A stretch of 64,000 bases of DNA, from the NCBI RefSeq assembly GCF_003977605.1, contig NZ_RYYU01000001.1, positions 1 through 64,000 of the forward strand, in the 5' to 3' direction. Origin of the DNA: Prevotella koreensis. GTDB lineage: Bacteria > Bacteroidota > Bacteroidia > Bacteroidales > Bacteroidaceae. Shown here piece by piece: positions 8,150 to 17,169 of the stretch. The first letter of the stretch is position 1; each line of letters begins with the position of its first letter. A program made the translations under genes and the position numbers. The notes beneath the pieces were generated by a model that did no database searches, was not told the DNA's origin, and saw only the letters and a program-made list of their open reading frames with translations.

Positions 8150-9682
8150 ATGGCAACAATGCAAATCATAATCAGCACCGTATTAGCAATAGCCGTGCTT
8201 GCTGGCATATCAATGATGAGCAAGGTGGGTAGTGCCGTTCGTGGCAACCTGCTCTCTGCCCTTGCCATGTTGGTTGGTGTCGTTGCAACGCTTTATTTCA
8301 GTGGTGTTGTTTCGGCATGGACGATATATCCTTCCATTCTTGTCGGAGCATTGATAGGCGGAATGATGGCTCGCAGAGTCCGGATGATACAGATGCCTCA
8401 ACTCGTGGCCTTGTTCAATGGTCTTGGTGGTGGTGCTTCGGCATTGGTCGGTGTGCTTTCTGCCACGCAGGTGGGGTTCAGCAGTGAGCAAATTTCAGAA
8501 ATCGTTAAGAATGGCTACATGCCGTTCATGCTTTTCACGTCGATGCTCGCCATTTCTGTTGGTATGGTGACGCTTGTCGGCAGTCTCATTGCTGCGGGCA
8601 AACTTCATCGCATGCTTTCTCAGAAACCGGTGATATGGCCGGGACATTCGCTTTTCACCATGCTGTTCTTGCTACTCACCGTGGCCTTGATAGTGCTCGG
8701 AACATTCAGTGGAAACATAATGGTAATCGTGGTCTGCATCCTCACCTCGTCGCTGTTCGGTCTGTTTTTCTCTATCCGTGTGGGTGGTGCAGACATGCCT
8801 ATCACAATCTCACTGCTCAACTCTTTGTCGGGTGTGGCAGGTTCGATTGCCGGTATGGCCATCAGCGATATATTCCTTGTTGCCGTCGGCGGTATAGTCG
8901 GTGCATCGGGATTGCTTCTCACTCAGATAATGTGCCGCGCCATGAACCGCAGCCTTATCAACATCCTTGTCCCACGTGCTCCTAAGAAAGCAACCAAGAC
9001 AGTTTCCGAAACAGATAACCAAGAAGAAGAAAATAAAGAATTAATAACAAGAGTAATGAAATTAGAAGAAAGAATAAAACAACTGGAAGCCATCGTTGCC
9101 AAACTGGAAGACAGGGTTAAAGTGCTCGATGGTCAGATTGAGGCTGCCCCGAAAGAGGCTGCCGATGCTCCTTCAGCCGATAAGGTTCTCGCTGAGGCCA
9201 AGCGCGTGATAATAGTTCCGGGCTATGGTATGGCCTTGGCTCAGGCGCAGCACAAGGTGAAACAACTTGCCGAACTGCTTGAGAGTCGTGGCACCGATGT
9301 TCGCTTTGCAATCCACCCTGTGGCAGGTCGAATGCCCGGTCACATGAATGTGTTGCTTGCTGAAGCAGACGTTCCATACGAGAAACTCTACGAGATGGAT
9401 CAGATAAACGACGACTTTAAGAACGTTGATGCCGTGGTGGTAATTGGTGCGAACGACGTGCTCAACCCCGCAGCACGAAATGCCGAGGGCACTCCTATCT
9501 ATGGTATGCCGGTGCTCAGCGTTGACGAGGCTCCCGAAGTTGTAATCTGTAATTACGACCTGAACCCCGGATATGCCGGTGTGGAGAATCCTCTTTACAC
9601 TCGCGGTCATGGCGTTTATCTCGAACTTGGCGATGCCAAAGAGACACTTCAGCGCATCATTGTCGGAGTAACTGCAAGATAA
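8150..9682 (+). CDS. pntB: NAD(P) transhydrogenase beta subunit (PntB) with coiled-coil insert
   Basis: This 510-residue subunit has about nine membrane helices (residues 5-265) and a cytoplasmic nucleotide-binding domain III (from about 350; VPGYGMALAQAQ, HPVAGRMPGHMNVLLAEA, VIGANDVLNPAA). It completes the proton-translocating transhydrogenase. Two things are odd. First, it is about 50 residues longer than the 462-residue E. coli protein because of a charged heptad-like segment at about 290-332 (LITRVMKLEERIKQLEAIVA and on), a predicted coiled coil between the membrane and nucleotide domains. Second, the KRS motif that binds the 2'-phosphate of NADP in E. coli and mammalian enzymes is replaced by CNYD (467-470), directly before the conserved PGYAGVENPLY. 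Domain III may therefore prefer a different nucleotide; this is inference. Confidence 0.94.
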   Translation: MATMQIIISTVLAIAVLAGISMMSKVGSAVRGNLLSALAMLVGVVATLYFSGVVSAWTIYPSILVGALIGGMMARRVRMIQMPQLVALFNGLGGGASALVGVLSATQVGFSSEQISEIVKNGYMPFMLFTSMLAISVGMVTLVGSLIAAGKLHRMLSQKPVIWPGHSLFTMLFLLLTVALIVLGTFSGNIMVIVVCILTSSLFGLFFSIRVGGADMPITISLLNSLSGVAGSIAGMAISDIFLVAVGGIVGASGLLLTQIMCRAMNRSLINILVPRAPKKATKTVSETDNQEEENKELITRVMKLEERIKQLEAIVAKLEDRVKVLDGQIEAAPKEAADAPSADKVLAEAKRVIIVPGYGMALAQAQHKVKQLAELLESRGTDVRFAIHPVAGRMPGHMNVLLAEADVPYEKLYEMDQINDDFKNVDAVVVIGANDVLNPAARNAEGTPIYGMPVLSVDEAPEVVICNYDLNPGYAGVENPLYTRGHGVYLELGDAKETLQRIIVGVTAR

Positions 9683-9721
9683 TCGTTTCTACAAGCCGGC
9701 TTTTGTCGGGTATATAATAAG

Positions 9722-9764
9722 AGTCGTGGCTATCAGCGAATGTTCCGATAGCCACGACTTTTGT
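9722..9764. terminator. Bidirectional terminator between pntB and the acyl-CoA ligase gene
   Basis: A perfect 13-bp stem (AGTCGTGGCTATC at 9722-9734 with its complement at 9747-9759) is followed by TTTTG. It lies between two convergent genes and can serve both. Confidence 0.85.
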
Positions 9765-9778
9765 TTTATTTGCGTGCG

Positions 9779-11443
9779 TCAACCATTGTATAAGAAGCGC
9801 TTGATGCTCTTCTTCGGCGTTTTCTCGAACTCCTCTTCGTGGAGTTTTATTGCCGAAATCTTGCTGTATGCCGGCATTTCAGCGTTCAGTTCCTGACGGT
9901 TTTGTTCCATTATTTTTTCGAGGTCTTCTTTAGACAGTCCCAGATTTTTCATCTCGTCAAAGTCGGGATGCACAAGTCCCACGAGTTTTTCGTCCTTCTG
10001 TATAATGATGCTTTCTATCACGAGAGGCATCGAATTGAGTTTGTCTTCAATCTCTTCGGGGTAAATGTTCTGTCCGCTTGCTCCGAGAAGCATGTTTTTG
10101 CTGCGCCCTTTTATGAACACGTTGCCGTCTGCATCCATTGTTCCGAGGTCGCCGGTGTGATACCACCCCTCGTTGTCTATTGCCTGCCTTGTAGCTTCCT
10201 CGTTCTTGTAGTAGCCCAGCATTACGTTCATGCCGCGTGCCAATATTTCCCCCGGCACTATCGACGGTGAACTGCTGTCAATCTTTACTTCCATGTTTCT
10301 TACTGCTCTTCCGCAACTTCCCGGAACAAATTCGCGCCAGTCGCGGTAGCATATAATCGGTGCACATTCTGTTGCGCCATAGCCAACGGTATATGGGAAA
10401 CCAATGTCGTGCATGAATTTCTCTACCTCTTGGTTGAAAGCCGCACCGCCAATGATTACCTCATAGAAGTTGCCACCGAACGCATTCGTCACCTGTTCGC
10501 AAATCTTTTCTTTTACCTTCTTGTTTATCACAGGCATGTTGAGCAGCAGCTTCATACGTTGGTTCTGAAGTTTCGGGAACACCTTCTTCTTTATAATCTT
10601 CTCGATTACCAACGGAACTGAAATCACAATCGACGGTTTTATATCGGCAAACGCCTGTGCGATGATTGCCGGGGATGGTATTCGCGTAAGGTAAAAGATA
10701 TGGCAACCGTGCAGGAACTCGAAAATGAACTCGAAAGCCATGCCGTACATGTGTGCCATGGGCAGAATGCTGAGAGTGTTGGTGCCGCTTTTCACGTAAT
10801 CGCGGCCGATAACGTCCATTGCGAAATCGTAGTTGCTCCAAAGTGCGCGGTATGGTATCATCACTCCTTTCGAGAAACCTGTCGTACCACTCGTGTAGTT
10901 TATCAGAGCCATTTCGTCGGGCGATTGCTCCACGTAGTATTCCACATGTTCCTTACGGAAATACTTAGGATATTTGCGTCCGTACATTTCATTCAGATGC
11001 TCGCGTGCATAAGTCAGTTTGTCGGTGCGCGACAATACAAGCGAATAGTCGGGTATGTAGATGATACCCTCAATGTCCGGCATCTTAGTTCCATCTATTG
11101 TCGTTGCCACCACATCGCCCACAAACAGCAGTTTTGCTTCTGAGTGATTCACGATGTTGTGTATCTGTTCGGGTGTGAACTCGTGTAGTATCGGCACGGC
11201 CACCGCTCCGTATGTCAGTGTTGCCAGGAATGCCACTGCCCAGTGGGCACTGTTTCGACCGCATAATGCTATCTTGTCGCCTTTCACCACGCCACTGCTT
11301 TCGAACATTATATGCAGTTTCTCAATCTTGCGTGCCACATCCTTATATTGTAATGTTACTCCTTTGTAATCGGTAAGGGCATCCATGTCCCAATGCTCTA
11401 TTATGCTCTTCTGTATTATAGAGTTGAATTTCGGTGTATCCAT
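9779..11443 (-). CDS. AMP-forming acyl-CoA ligase (long-chain fatty acid-CoA ligase type)
   Basis: This 554-residue enzyme belongs to the ANL adenylate-forming family. It has the P-loop-like motif INYTSGTTGFSKGV at about 181-194, the YGATECAP motif that contacts AMP, and EGWYHTGDLG followed by FIKGRSKNMLLGASGQNIYP near the domain hinge. The C-terminal sequence contains KTPKKSIKRFLYN, with the lysine expected to take part in adenylation. Such enzymes make acyl-AMP from a fatty acid and ATP and then acyl-CoA. The order of motifs and length fit the FadD/long-chain class, but chain-length preference cannot be read by eye; an acyl-ACP or aryl substrate is possible. It stands alone on the minus strand with its own promoter and a shared terminator. 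Confidence 0.88.
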   Translation of the reverse strand: MDTPKFNSIIQKSIIEHWDMDALTDYKGVTLQYKDVARKIEKLHIMFESSGVVKGDKIALCGRNSAHWAVAFLATLTYGAVAVPILHEFTPEQIHNIVNHSEAKLLFVGDVVATTIDGTKMPDIEGIIYIPDYSLVLSRTDKLTYAREHLNEMYGRKYPKYFRKEHVEYYVEQSPDEMALINYTSGTTGFSKGVMIPYRALWSNYDFAMDVIGRDYVKSGTNTLSILPMAHMYGMAFEFIFEFLHGCHIFYLTRIPSPAIIAQAFADIKPSIVISVPLVIEKIIKKKVFPKLQNQRMKLLLNMPVINKKVKEKICEQVTNAFGGNFYEVIIGGAAFNQEVEKFMHDIGFPYTVGYGATECAPIICYRDWREFVPGSCGRAVRNMEVKIDSSSPSIVPGEILARGMNVMLGYYKNEEATRQAIDNEGWYHTGDLGTMDADGNVFIKGRSKNMLLGASGQNIYPEEIEDKLNSMPLVIESIIIQKDEKLVGLVHPDFDEMKNLGLSKEDLEKIMEQNRQELNAEMPAYSKISAIKLHEEEFEKTPKKSIKRFLYNG

Positions 11444-11503
11444 TTCTGATATTTATCTATAATTCTTATAACAATATTGTTGCACAATTATGTAATTTGT
11501 GTG

Positions 11504-11535
11504 CAAAGGTAAAATGTTATTTGCTCATTTGCAAA
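11504..11535 (-). promoter_or_regulatory. Bacteroidota-type promoter of the acyl-CoA ligase gene
   Basis: On the minus strand TTTG (11532-11535) and TACCTTTG (11504-11511) are separated by exactly 20 bp. The leader before the ATG is about 55 nt. Confidence 0.75.
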
Positions 11536-11685
11536 TGTTTTGTGCACTATTTCGATTTTTATTGACGTAATTATCCTAATTTATGGAATATTACGAGTTT
11601 AGAACAAGAAATAGGAAAAAACGGACATTGCCAAACAGACAAGTAGCTGTTCAGAAATATGTGTTTGATTTTGAACGCCGGTTGG

Positions 11686-12933
11686 CTATTCATACCTCAT
11701 CGACTTTGCCGGATGTATGAATGAAACGAGGTAACTGGGGGCGATGAGTGAGAGCACGCAGATTGTGAGTGTGGCGATGTTTATTGCCGCCATTATGTAG
11801 AAATCGAGTTCCACCGGAACAGTGTTGACATAGTATGTCGTTGGGTCGAGCGACACCAAACCGGTAAAATGCTGAATCAAAAGGAGACCTATTCCCACGA
11901 TGTTTCCCCACAGCATGCCACGTCCGATTATGAATACCGAGAACCATAGGAATGTGTGCCGTATGGTTTTGTTGCGTGCACCGAGTGCTTTCATCAGACC
12001 TATCATGTTGGTGCGTTCCAAAATGATGATCAGCAGACCCGAAATCATGGTGATGCCGGCAACGCATACCATAAGTGCAAGTATAATCCAGACGTTTATG
12101 TCAAGCAGGTCGAGCCATGTGAATATCTGCGGATTCATCTGCTCTATTGTCGCGGAGGAGTATGTCTGACCGTATTTGTCGCTGGTTCTATTGATGTTCC
12201 TCACCACGTTTTCCTCTACCACCTCCAACTGCCGATAGTCGTCAATGCTTAGTTCGGCACCGCTTGCTTGGTCTTTTTCCCAACCGTTTAGTTTCACCGA
12301 AGTGTATAGGTCGCAGAAGCATATTGCCTTGTCGAATTTGGTAAGGTTGGTGCGATAAATGCCCACGATGTCGAACCGTCTCGCCCTTACGTCATCGTTG
12401 TCTATGAAATATGCAAAAACTTTATCGCCGAGTTTCAGTCCGAGTTTGTCGGCATTCATCTTTGATATGAGAATCTTGTTGCTGCTCGCCTCCGAACTGA
12501 ATTTCGGAATCGAACCTTCCAGCATGTTCTGATGAATGAATGTGGTGTCGAACTCCTCTGCCATGCCTTTGAACATCACGCCCATGAAGTCGTTGTCGGT
12601 CTTCAGTATGCCTTGTTTCATGGCATATCTCTGCGCATGCTTCACCCCCTCGATGTTTTTCAGTCTGTTCATTATGCTGTCGTCCATTGAGATAGGGTAG
12701 GGTCGCTCGTCTTGCAGCGATAGGAAATTGGCCACAATTATATGGCTGCCGAAACCGATAGCCTTGTCTCTTATCGTGTGTTTGAAGCCAAGCACCACGC
12801 TTACGCTGATAAGCATCACGGCAAGACCGATTGCCACGCCAATGGTTGCAATCCTTATCGCCGGGCGGCTCACCTGTCGTTTGTCGCCCTTGTCATTGTA
12901 TATCTTCCTTGCGATGTATAAAGCGAAGTTCAT
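11686..12933 (-). CDS. FtsX-like ABC permease, LolC/LolE type
   Basis: The protein (415 residues from the chosen start) is an inner-membrane permease with one N-terminal helix (RIATIGVAIGLAVMLISVSVV), a large periplasmic domain of about 220 residues, and three C-terminal helices (IILALMVCVAGITMISGLLI and others). This is the layout of LolC/LolE, which extract lipoproteins from the inner membrane for the LolA carrier, and of the wider MacB/FtsX family. The segment MIGLMKALGARN is the typical loop that contacts the ATPase. No lolD-like ATPase lies next to it. A TTG start at 12948 is possible, but the promoter -7 box overlaps it, so I use the ATG at 12933, which begins MNFALYIARKIY. Confidence 0.85.
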   Translation of the reverse strand: MNFALYIARKIYNDKGDKRQVSRPAIRIATIGVAIGLAVMLISVSVVLGFKHTIRDKAIGFGSHIIVANFLSLQDERPYPISMDDSIMNRLKNIEGVKHAQRYAMKQGILKTDNDFMGVMFKGMAEEFDTTFIHQNMLEGSIPKFSSEASSNKILISKMNADKLGLKLGDKVFAYFIDNDDVRARRFDIVGIYRTNLTKFDKAICFCDLYTSVKLNGWEKDQASGAELSIDDYRQLEVVEENVVRNINRTSDKYGQTYSSATIEQMNPQIFTWLDLLDINVWIILALMVCVAGITMISGLLIIILERTNMIGLMKALGARNKTIRHTFLWFSVFIIGRGMLWGNIVGIGLLLIQHFTGLVSLDPTTYYVNTVPVELDFYIMAAINIATLTICVLSLIAPSYLVSFIHPAKSMRYE

Positions 12934-12945
12934 CTTTCCGATTTG

Positions 12946-12977
12946 CAAAATTACGATTTATTGCATGAAACACCAAA
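12946..12977 (-). promoter_or_regulatory. Bacteroidota-type promoter of the LolC/E-like gene
   Basis: On the minus strand TTTG (12974-12977) and TAATTTTG (12946-12953) are 20 bp apart. The -7 box overlaps the alternative TTG start, so the transcript should start only a few bases before the ATG at 12933, giving a very short leader. Confidence 0.75.
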
Positions 12978-13106
12978 TTTTGCTTCCCGTTTTTATTACA
13001 TCGCCATTAATTAACACTCTGTTACTTTGTGCTGATGCCCGCGATGATACCTGAATAGGAAGCATTCAGCGTGTTTAAAACCATCATAAGCATAACTTCG
13101 GGAAAG
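12978..13106. other. Spacer upstream of the LolC/E-like gene
   Basis: Part of the 12934-13315 interval without genes. I see no RNA gene or reading frame in it. The rest of the interval holds a promoter, repeat array B and the htpG terminator. Confidence 0.5.
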
Positions 13107-13194
13107 CAAAATGGGCGAATTTACTTTGCAATTTGGGCGAAATTGGTTTTCAAATTCGCCCATTTTGGTCTGCAAATTCGCCCAAATTGTTTTT
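13107..13194. repeat. 22-nt-period repeat array B (4 units)
   Basis: Units start at 13107, 13129, 13151 and 13173, exactly 22 nt apart. Units 1 and 2 are in the GGGCGAA orientation and units 3 and 4 in the TTCGCCC orientation. The reverse complement of unit 3 is CAAAATGGGCGAATTTG, which matches unit 1 at 16 of 17 core positions; unit 4 likewise pairs with unit 2. It lies beyond the htpG terminator and upstream of the LolC/E-like gene promoter. Confidence 0.88.
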
Positions 13195-13254
13195 CAATAA
13201 TATCTGTTATTGTTTTTAATTAGGAGTATCCTTGTGTTTCATTGACATATATTG

Positions 13255-13297
13255 AAAAAGCCCCCGGAAGCGTTCGTTATGCTTTCGGGGGCTTTTT
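13255..13297 (-). terminator. Intrinsic terminator of htpG
   Basis: A 17-bp stem with one G-U-type mismatch (AAAAAGCCCCC..GAAGC with GCTTTC..GGGGGCTTTTT) and a 9-nt loop lies 18 bp past the htpG stop codon. T runs are present on both strands, so it could work in either direction. Confidence 0.88.
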
Positions 13298-13315
13298 ATG
13301 AATAGTGTCAGTGAT

Positions 13316-15370
13316 TTACTTTATGAGGTCTATGCTGCGTTTGAGGAATTTATCGAGTGCAGCACCTTTCAGCATACCGTTCTGAAGCAGTGCGAGGTCG
13401 ATAAGTTGATGCAGGATGTCGTTGCCTTTTGCGTAGTCGGCTATTATCTGCTGTTTCTTGGAGCGTTGCTCCTCTATAGCCTTCTGCGTGTTGTTGACAT
13501 CGTCTTTCTCCTCTTGTGTTATTTCCTCAGGCTTCTTTTTGTCCTGTTCCTGTCGCAGTGCGGCAAGTCGTGCCTCCTGTCCTTTAATCTCGCTTGCCAC
13601 CGGTTTCAGGTCGGCTGCGGTCTTTTCTTTCTCATCTTCGAGGATTTTCTTTATCAACGGATGGTCGCTGTTGAGCACCAGACTGTATGTGTCGGGCATC
13701 TCGGCATAGAATGCCATGCCCTGCTGATAGCGCGAAATGTCTTTCATGCGGCGCATATACTCGCTCTGTGTGATGAGCACCGGACGAGCATTCTCGCCCA
13801 TAGCCTGCACTTCTACATAGAACTCGGTCTTTTCAATGCTTGGCATCTGCGAGCGGAAAGCCTGTGACAGATTGTCAGCGGTGTCAGCATCGAGAGTCTG
13901 TTTCGGTTCGTCTTCCTTTACGATGAGGCGTTCGATGATGTCCGAATCCACGCGAGTGAAGCGTGTTTTCTCGAATTTCTGTTCGAGCATTGACACCGCC
14001 GGTGTGTCGAGTTGGCCGTCCATGAGAAGCACGCTGTAACCCTTCTGTTGTGCCGCCTCGATGTATGTGTATTGCTCCTCCTTGTTGTTTGTGTATAGAT
14101 ACACGAGGGTTCCGTCCTTATCGGTCTGCGTGTCTTTTATCAATGTCTTGTATTCCTCGAACGTATAGTATTTTCCTTCAACGTCTTTCAGCAGTGAGAA
14201 ATCTTTCGCACGGTCGTAGAAGTCTTCCTGTGAGAGCATTCCGTAGTTGATGAAGATTTTCAAATCGTCCCACTTTTCCTCGTAATCCTTGCGGTCGTTC
14301 TTGAATATCGCGGCGAGTCTGTCGGCCACTTTCTTCGTTATGTATGTCGAAATCTTCTTCACGTCGCGGTCGCTTTGCAGATAACTTCTGCTCACGTTCA
14401 GTGGAATATCCGGAGAATCGATTACGCCGTGCAGCAATGTGAGGAAGTCGGGCACGATGCCTTCTACTTGGTCTGTTACGAAAACCTGATTGCAGTAGAG
14501 TTGAATCTTGTTGCGCTGTATCTCGATGTTGCTCTTGATGCGTGGAAAATAGAGTATTCCGGTGAGGTTGAACGGATAGTCAACGTTGAGATGTATCCAG
14601 AACAACGGCTCATCGTGCATCGGGTATAAAGTGCGATAGAAGTTTTTATAGTCTTCGTCATTCAGCGTGCTCGGTGCCTTTGTCCATAGCGGTTCCACAT
14701 TGTTTATTACGTGGTCTTTGTCTGTATCCACCTGCTTGCCGTCTTTCCATTCGGTTTCTTTGCCGAATGTTATTGTCACGGGCATGAACTTGCAGTATTT
14801 CTGCAGCAGTTGTTCTATTTGCTGTTTCTCAAGATATTCTTTGCAGTCGTCGTCAATGTACAGCACGATGTCTGAGCCGCGATCTTCTTTCTCGGCATCT
14901 TCAATGGTGAATTCCGGTGAGCCGTCGCACGACCATTTCACTGCTTTCGCACCATCTTTGTAACTTTTTGTTATGATTTCCACTTTCTTGGACACCATGA
15001 ATGCCGAGTAGAAACCAAGACCGAAGTGTCCTATGATAGCATTTGCGGAGTCCTTGTATTTGTCGAGAAAATCGGTAACTCCGGAGAAAGCAATCTGATT
15101 GATGTACTTGTCAATCTCCTCCTCGGTCATTCCTATGCCTCGGTCGCTGATGGTGAGTGTGCCCTTTTCAGTGTCGAGTTGCAATTTTACAGCGAGTTCT
15201 CCGAGTTCTCCTTTGAAGTCACCTTTGTCTGCAAGGGTTTTCAATTTCTGTGTCGCGTCAACGGCATTGCTTACCATTTCGCGCAAGAATATCTCATGAT
15301 CAGAATACAAGAACTTTTTTATCACGGGGAAAATGTTCTCTGTCGTAACCCCAATGTTTCCTTTTTGCAT
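13316..15370 (-). CDS. htpG: Molecular chaperone HtpG (Hsp90)
   Basis: The 684-residue protein starts MQKGNIGVTTENIFPVIKKF and has the Hsp90 GHKL ATPase motifs: FLREMVSNAVDA with the catalytic glutamate and nucleotide-contacting asparagine, DRGIGM, and GHFGLGFYSAFMV. The middle domain includes YFPRIKSNIEIQRNKIQLYCNQVFV and LNVSRSYLQSD, with the arginine that reaches the ATP. The C-terminal third is less conserved and includes a charged coiled-coil-like stretch near 590-640. Hsp90 is a dimeric, ATP-driven foldase that works with DnaK. The first 10 residues are somewhat shorter than in E. coli HtpG. The upstream region holds a good sigma-54-like -24/-12 match rather than the usual TAnnTTTG promoter. 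Confidence 0.96.
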   Translation of the reverse strand: MQKGNIGVTTENIFPVIKKFLYSDHEIFLREMVSNAVDATQKLKTLADKGDFKGELGELAVKLQLDTEKGTLTISDRGIGMTEEEIDKYINQIAFSGVTDFLDKYKDSANAIIGHFGLGFYSAFMVSKKVEIITKSYKDGAKAVKWSCDGSPEFTIEDAEKEDRGSDIVLYIDDDCKEYLEKQQIEQLLQKYCKFMPVTITFGKETEWKDGKQVDTDKDHVINNVEPLWTKAPSTLNDEDYKNFYRTLYPMHDEPLFWIHLNVDYPFNLTGILYFPRIKSNIEIQRNKIQLYCNQVFVTDQVEGIVPDFLTLLHGVIDSPDIPLNVSRSYLQSDRDVKKISTYITKKVADRLAAIFKNDRKDYEEKWDDLKIFINYGMLSQEDFYDRAKDFSLLKDVEGKYYTFEEYKTLIKDTQTDKDGTLVYLYTNNKEEQYTYIEAAQQKGYSVLLMDGQLDTPAVSMLEQKFEKTRFTRVDSDIIERLIVKEDEPKQTLDADTADNLSQAFRSQMPSIEKTEFYVEVQAMGENARPVLITQSEYMRRMKDISRYQQGMAFYAEMPDTYSLVLNSDHPLIKKILEDEKEKTAADLKPVASEIKGQEARLAALRQEQDKKKPEEITQEEKDDVNNTQKAIEEQRSKKQQIIADYAKGNDILHQLIDLALLQNGMLKGAALDKFLKRSIDLIK

Positions 15371-15410
15371 GATTATATACTTTATAAATTGATTTCTAAA
15401 TACTCCTTTT

Positions 15411-15426
15411 ACAAAAGTCGTGCCAA
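15411..15426 (-). promoter_or_regulatory. Sigma-54-like (-24/-12) promoter candidate of htpG
   Basis: The minus strand reads TTGGCACG-ACTT-TTGT. The RpoN consensus is TTGGCACR-N4-TTGC, and the GG to G(C/T) spacing of 10 bp is kept; only the last base of the -12 element differs. The predicted start of transcription is about 30 nt before the htpG ATG. No rpoN or enhancer-binding protein lies in this window. Confidence 0.5.
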
Positions 15427-15544
15427 ACTATCGGGATGTACTTTCGCTCTCTACCGTTTACATATTATTATATATGTACGTGCATGAAATTCTTTATTAT
15501 GACAATGTGGATGGTCTGTCGTATTGTTTCTGTTGCTGTAGTGA

Positions 15545-15589
15545 AAAAAGAAAAGTCCCCACCTACGTTGCAAAAGCGTAGGCAGGGAC
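15545..15589 (-). terminator. Intrinsic terminator of pepD
   Basis: On the minus strand the stem GTCCC-tg-CCTACG pairs with CGTAGG-tg-GGGAC and is followed by TTTTCTTTTTTC. It begins 35 bp past the pepD stop codon. Confidence 0.8.
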
Positions 15590-15623
15590 ATTCTGTTTGT
15601 TATTCGTCATCAGACGGAAAGTC

Positions 15624-17078
15624 TCATTCCGGGATGCTCTTCAAAATCTCGAGCAGGTGATCCCATACCATCTGAACGGTAGGAATGTGCAGACGCTCGT
15701 CGGGAGAGTGTACTCCGCGCAGGGTCGGACCGAATGAAACCATGTCGAGGTTAGGATATTTCTCAGAGAAAAGTCCGCACTCCAAGCCTGCGTGAATACC
15801 GAGAACTTTCGGCTCTTTACCGAAAAGCTTCTTGTACTTCTCCACTGCTATGGCAGTGAGTTTGCTGTCCGGATTCATCTTCCATGCAGGGTAACCGTCG
15901 CCTTGAACCACCTCTGCACCGGCGAGTTGGAACAACGCCTTGATTGTGGCAGCCTGATTGTCGAGCGCGCTCATCACGTTGCTTCGCTGTGAAGAAACGA
16001 TAGTAACTTCGGTATCGGTAGTCTCTACGCTTGCAACGTTGTTTGATGTCTCTACCATCCATGCGAGTGCTTCGTCCTGACACATTGCAAATACTCCGTT
16101 GTCAACGGCCTGCAATGCACGGATAAGTTTTGTGGAAGTTTCCAATGGAAGCACTTTCTCGCTGTCGGTGCTCTCCATTGAGAACTGCATGGACTTCTCG
16201 GTAACGTGGTATTCATCTGCTACTTCAGCAGCGAACACGTTCCAGTCGGCCTTTACATTCTCCTTCTTGTCGGCCGGAACACCGAAGATGGCCATACCGT
16301 CGCGTGGTATTGCGTTGTGCAGTTTTCCTGCATTGAAACTTGCGAGACGCAGACCATATTTCTCCTGAACAAGGTAAAGGAAGCGTGCAATTATCTTCAG
16401 AGCATTGCCACGCTTCTTGTTGATGTCGTCACCGGAGTGTCCGCCAACCAAACCTTTCAGCGAAGCCTTCATGAAGAAGAGACCTTCGGGAGCATTCTCT
16501 TTCTCGTAACGGAATTTTGCAGTGGTGCTTCTTCCACCTGCACAAGAAACGAAGATCTGTCCTTCGTCCTCAGAGTCAAGGTTTATAAGCATGTCGCCGG
16601 TCATAAATCCGGGCTTCATTCCCTCTGCACCGGTAAGTCCTGTTTCTTCGTCGCGTGTGAAAACGCACTCCAGCGGACCATGTTCGATGTCGTTGCTATC
16701 GAGTATTGCCATTTCTATGGCGCATCCGATACCGTCGTCAGCACCGAGAGTTGTGCCTTTTGCTGCCAACCATTCACCATCTACGTAGGTCTGTATTGGG
16801 TCGTTGTCGAAGTCGAATTCGATATCGACAAGTTTCTCGCAAACCATGTCCATGTGGCTTTGCAGGATTACGGTCTTCTTCTTTTCGTAGCCCGGTGTTG
16901 CCCCTTTACGGATGATTACGTTTCCGGTTTCATCTACCACGGTTTCAAGACCGCGTTCTTCACCGAATTTCTTAAGATACTCAATGATTTTTTCCTCGCG
17001 CTTTGAAGGGCGTGGAATTTCGTTGATTTTTGCGAATTGTTCGAATACGCAAGCGGGTTTTAACTCACATTTGTTCAT
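15624..17078 (-). CDS. pepD: Cytosolic dipeptidase PepD (Xaa-His dipeptidase, M20 family)
   Basis: The 484-residue protein is a zinc-dependent M20C aminoacyl-histidine dipeptidase. Metal and catalytic residues are visible: H75 and D77 (QSHMDMVCE), D114 (TLGADDGIG), the general-base pair E144-E145 (RDEETGLTG), and a later histidine in GIHAGLECG. The order of motifs and the length match E. coli PepD (485 residues). It hydrolyses dipeptides, classically carnosine-like Xaa-His, inside the cell, which fits an amino-acid- and peptide-fermenting anaerobe. It is transcribed away from the small membrane protein gene that starts 91 bp upstream on the other strand. Confidence 0.95.
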   Translation of the reverse strand: MNKCELKPACVFEQFAKINEIPRPSKREEKIIEYLKKFGEERGLETVVDETGNVIIRKGATPGYEKKKTVILQSHMDMVCEKLVDIEFDFDNDPIQTYVDGEWLAAKGTTLGADDGIGCAIEMAILDSNDIEHGPLECVFTRDEETGLTGAEGMKPGFMTGDMLINLDSEDEGQIFVSCAGGRSTTAKFRYEKENAPEGLFFMKASLKGLVGGHSGDDINKKRGNALKIIARFLYLVQEKYGLRLASFNAGKLHNAIPRDGMAIFGVPADKKENVKADWNVFAAEVADEYHVTEKSMQFSMESTDSEKVLPLETSTKLIRALQAVDNGVFAMCQDEALAWMVETSNNVASVETTDTEVTIVSSQRSNVMSALDNQAATIKALFQLAGAEVVQGDGYPAWKMNPDSKLTAIAVEKYKKLFGKEPKVLGIHAGLECGLFSEKYPNLDMVSFGPTLRGVHSPDERLHIPTVQMVWDHLLEILKSIPE

Positions 17079-17091
17079 TATTCAATATAAA

Positions 17092-17123
17092 TTTGTGTGT
17101 TTTACAAAAAATCATTATCTTTG
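17092..17123 (+). promoter_or_regulatory. Bacteroidota-type promoter of the small membrane protein-Skp operon
   Basis: TTTG (17092-17095), a 20-bp spacer and TATCTTTG (17116-17123) form a perfect match to the Bacteroidota vegetative promoter, 46 bp before the ATG. Confidence 0.82.
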
Positions 17124-17169
17124 CAGTCGCAAACAGTAATGTGTGCTTTCACGTGCAAAAGTAATAAAA

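Noticed and set aside
12946-12948. TTG start codon for the LolC/E-like gene
   Set aside because: It falls inside the -7 promoter box, so transcription would begin after it; the ATG at 12933 matches the family start.
16206-17006. 266-codon open frame opposite pepD
   Set aside because: It is antisense to a gene with all catalytic motifs and shows no motif of its own.
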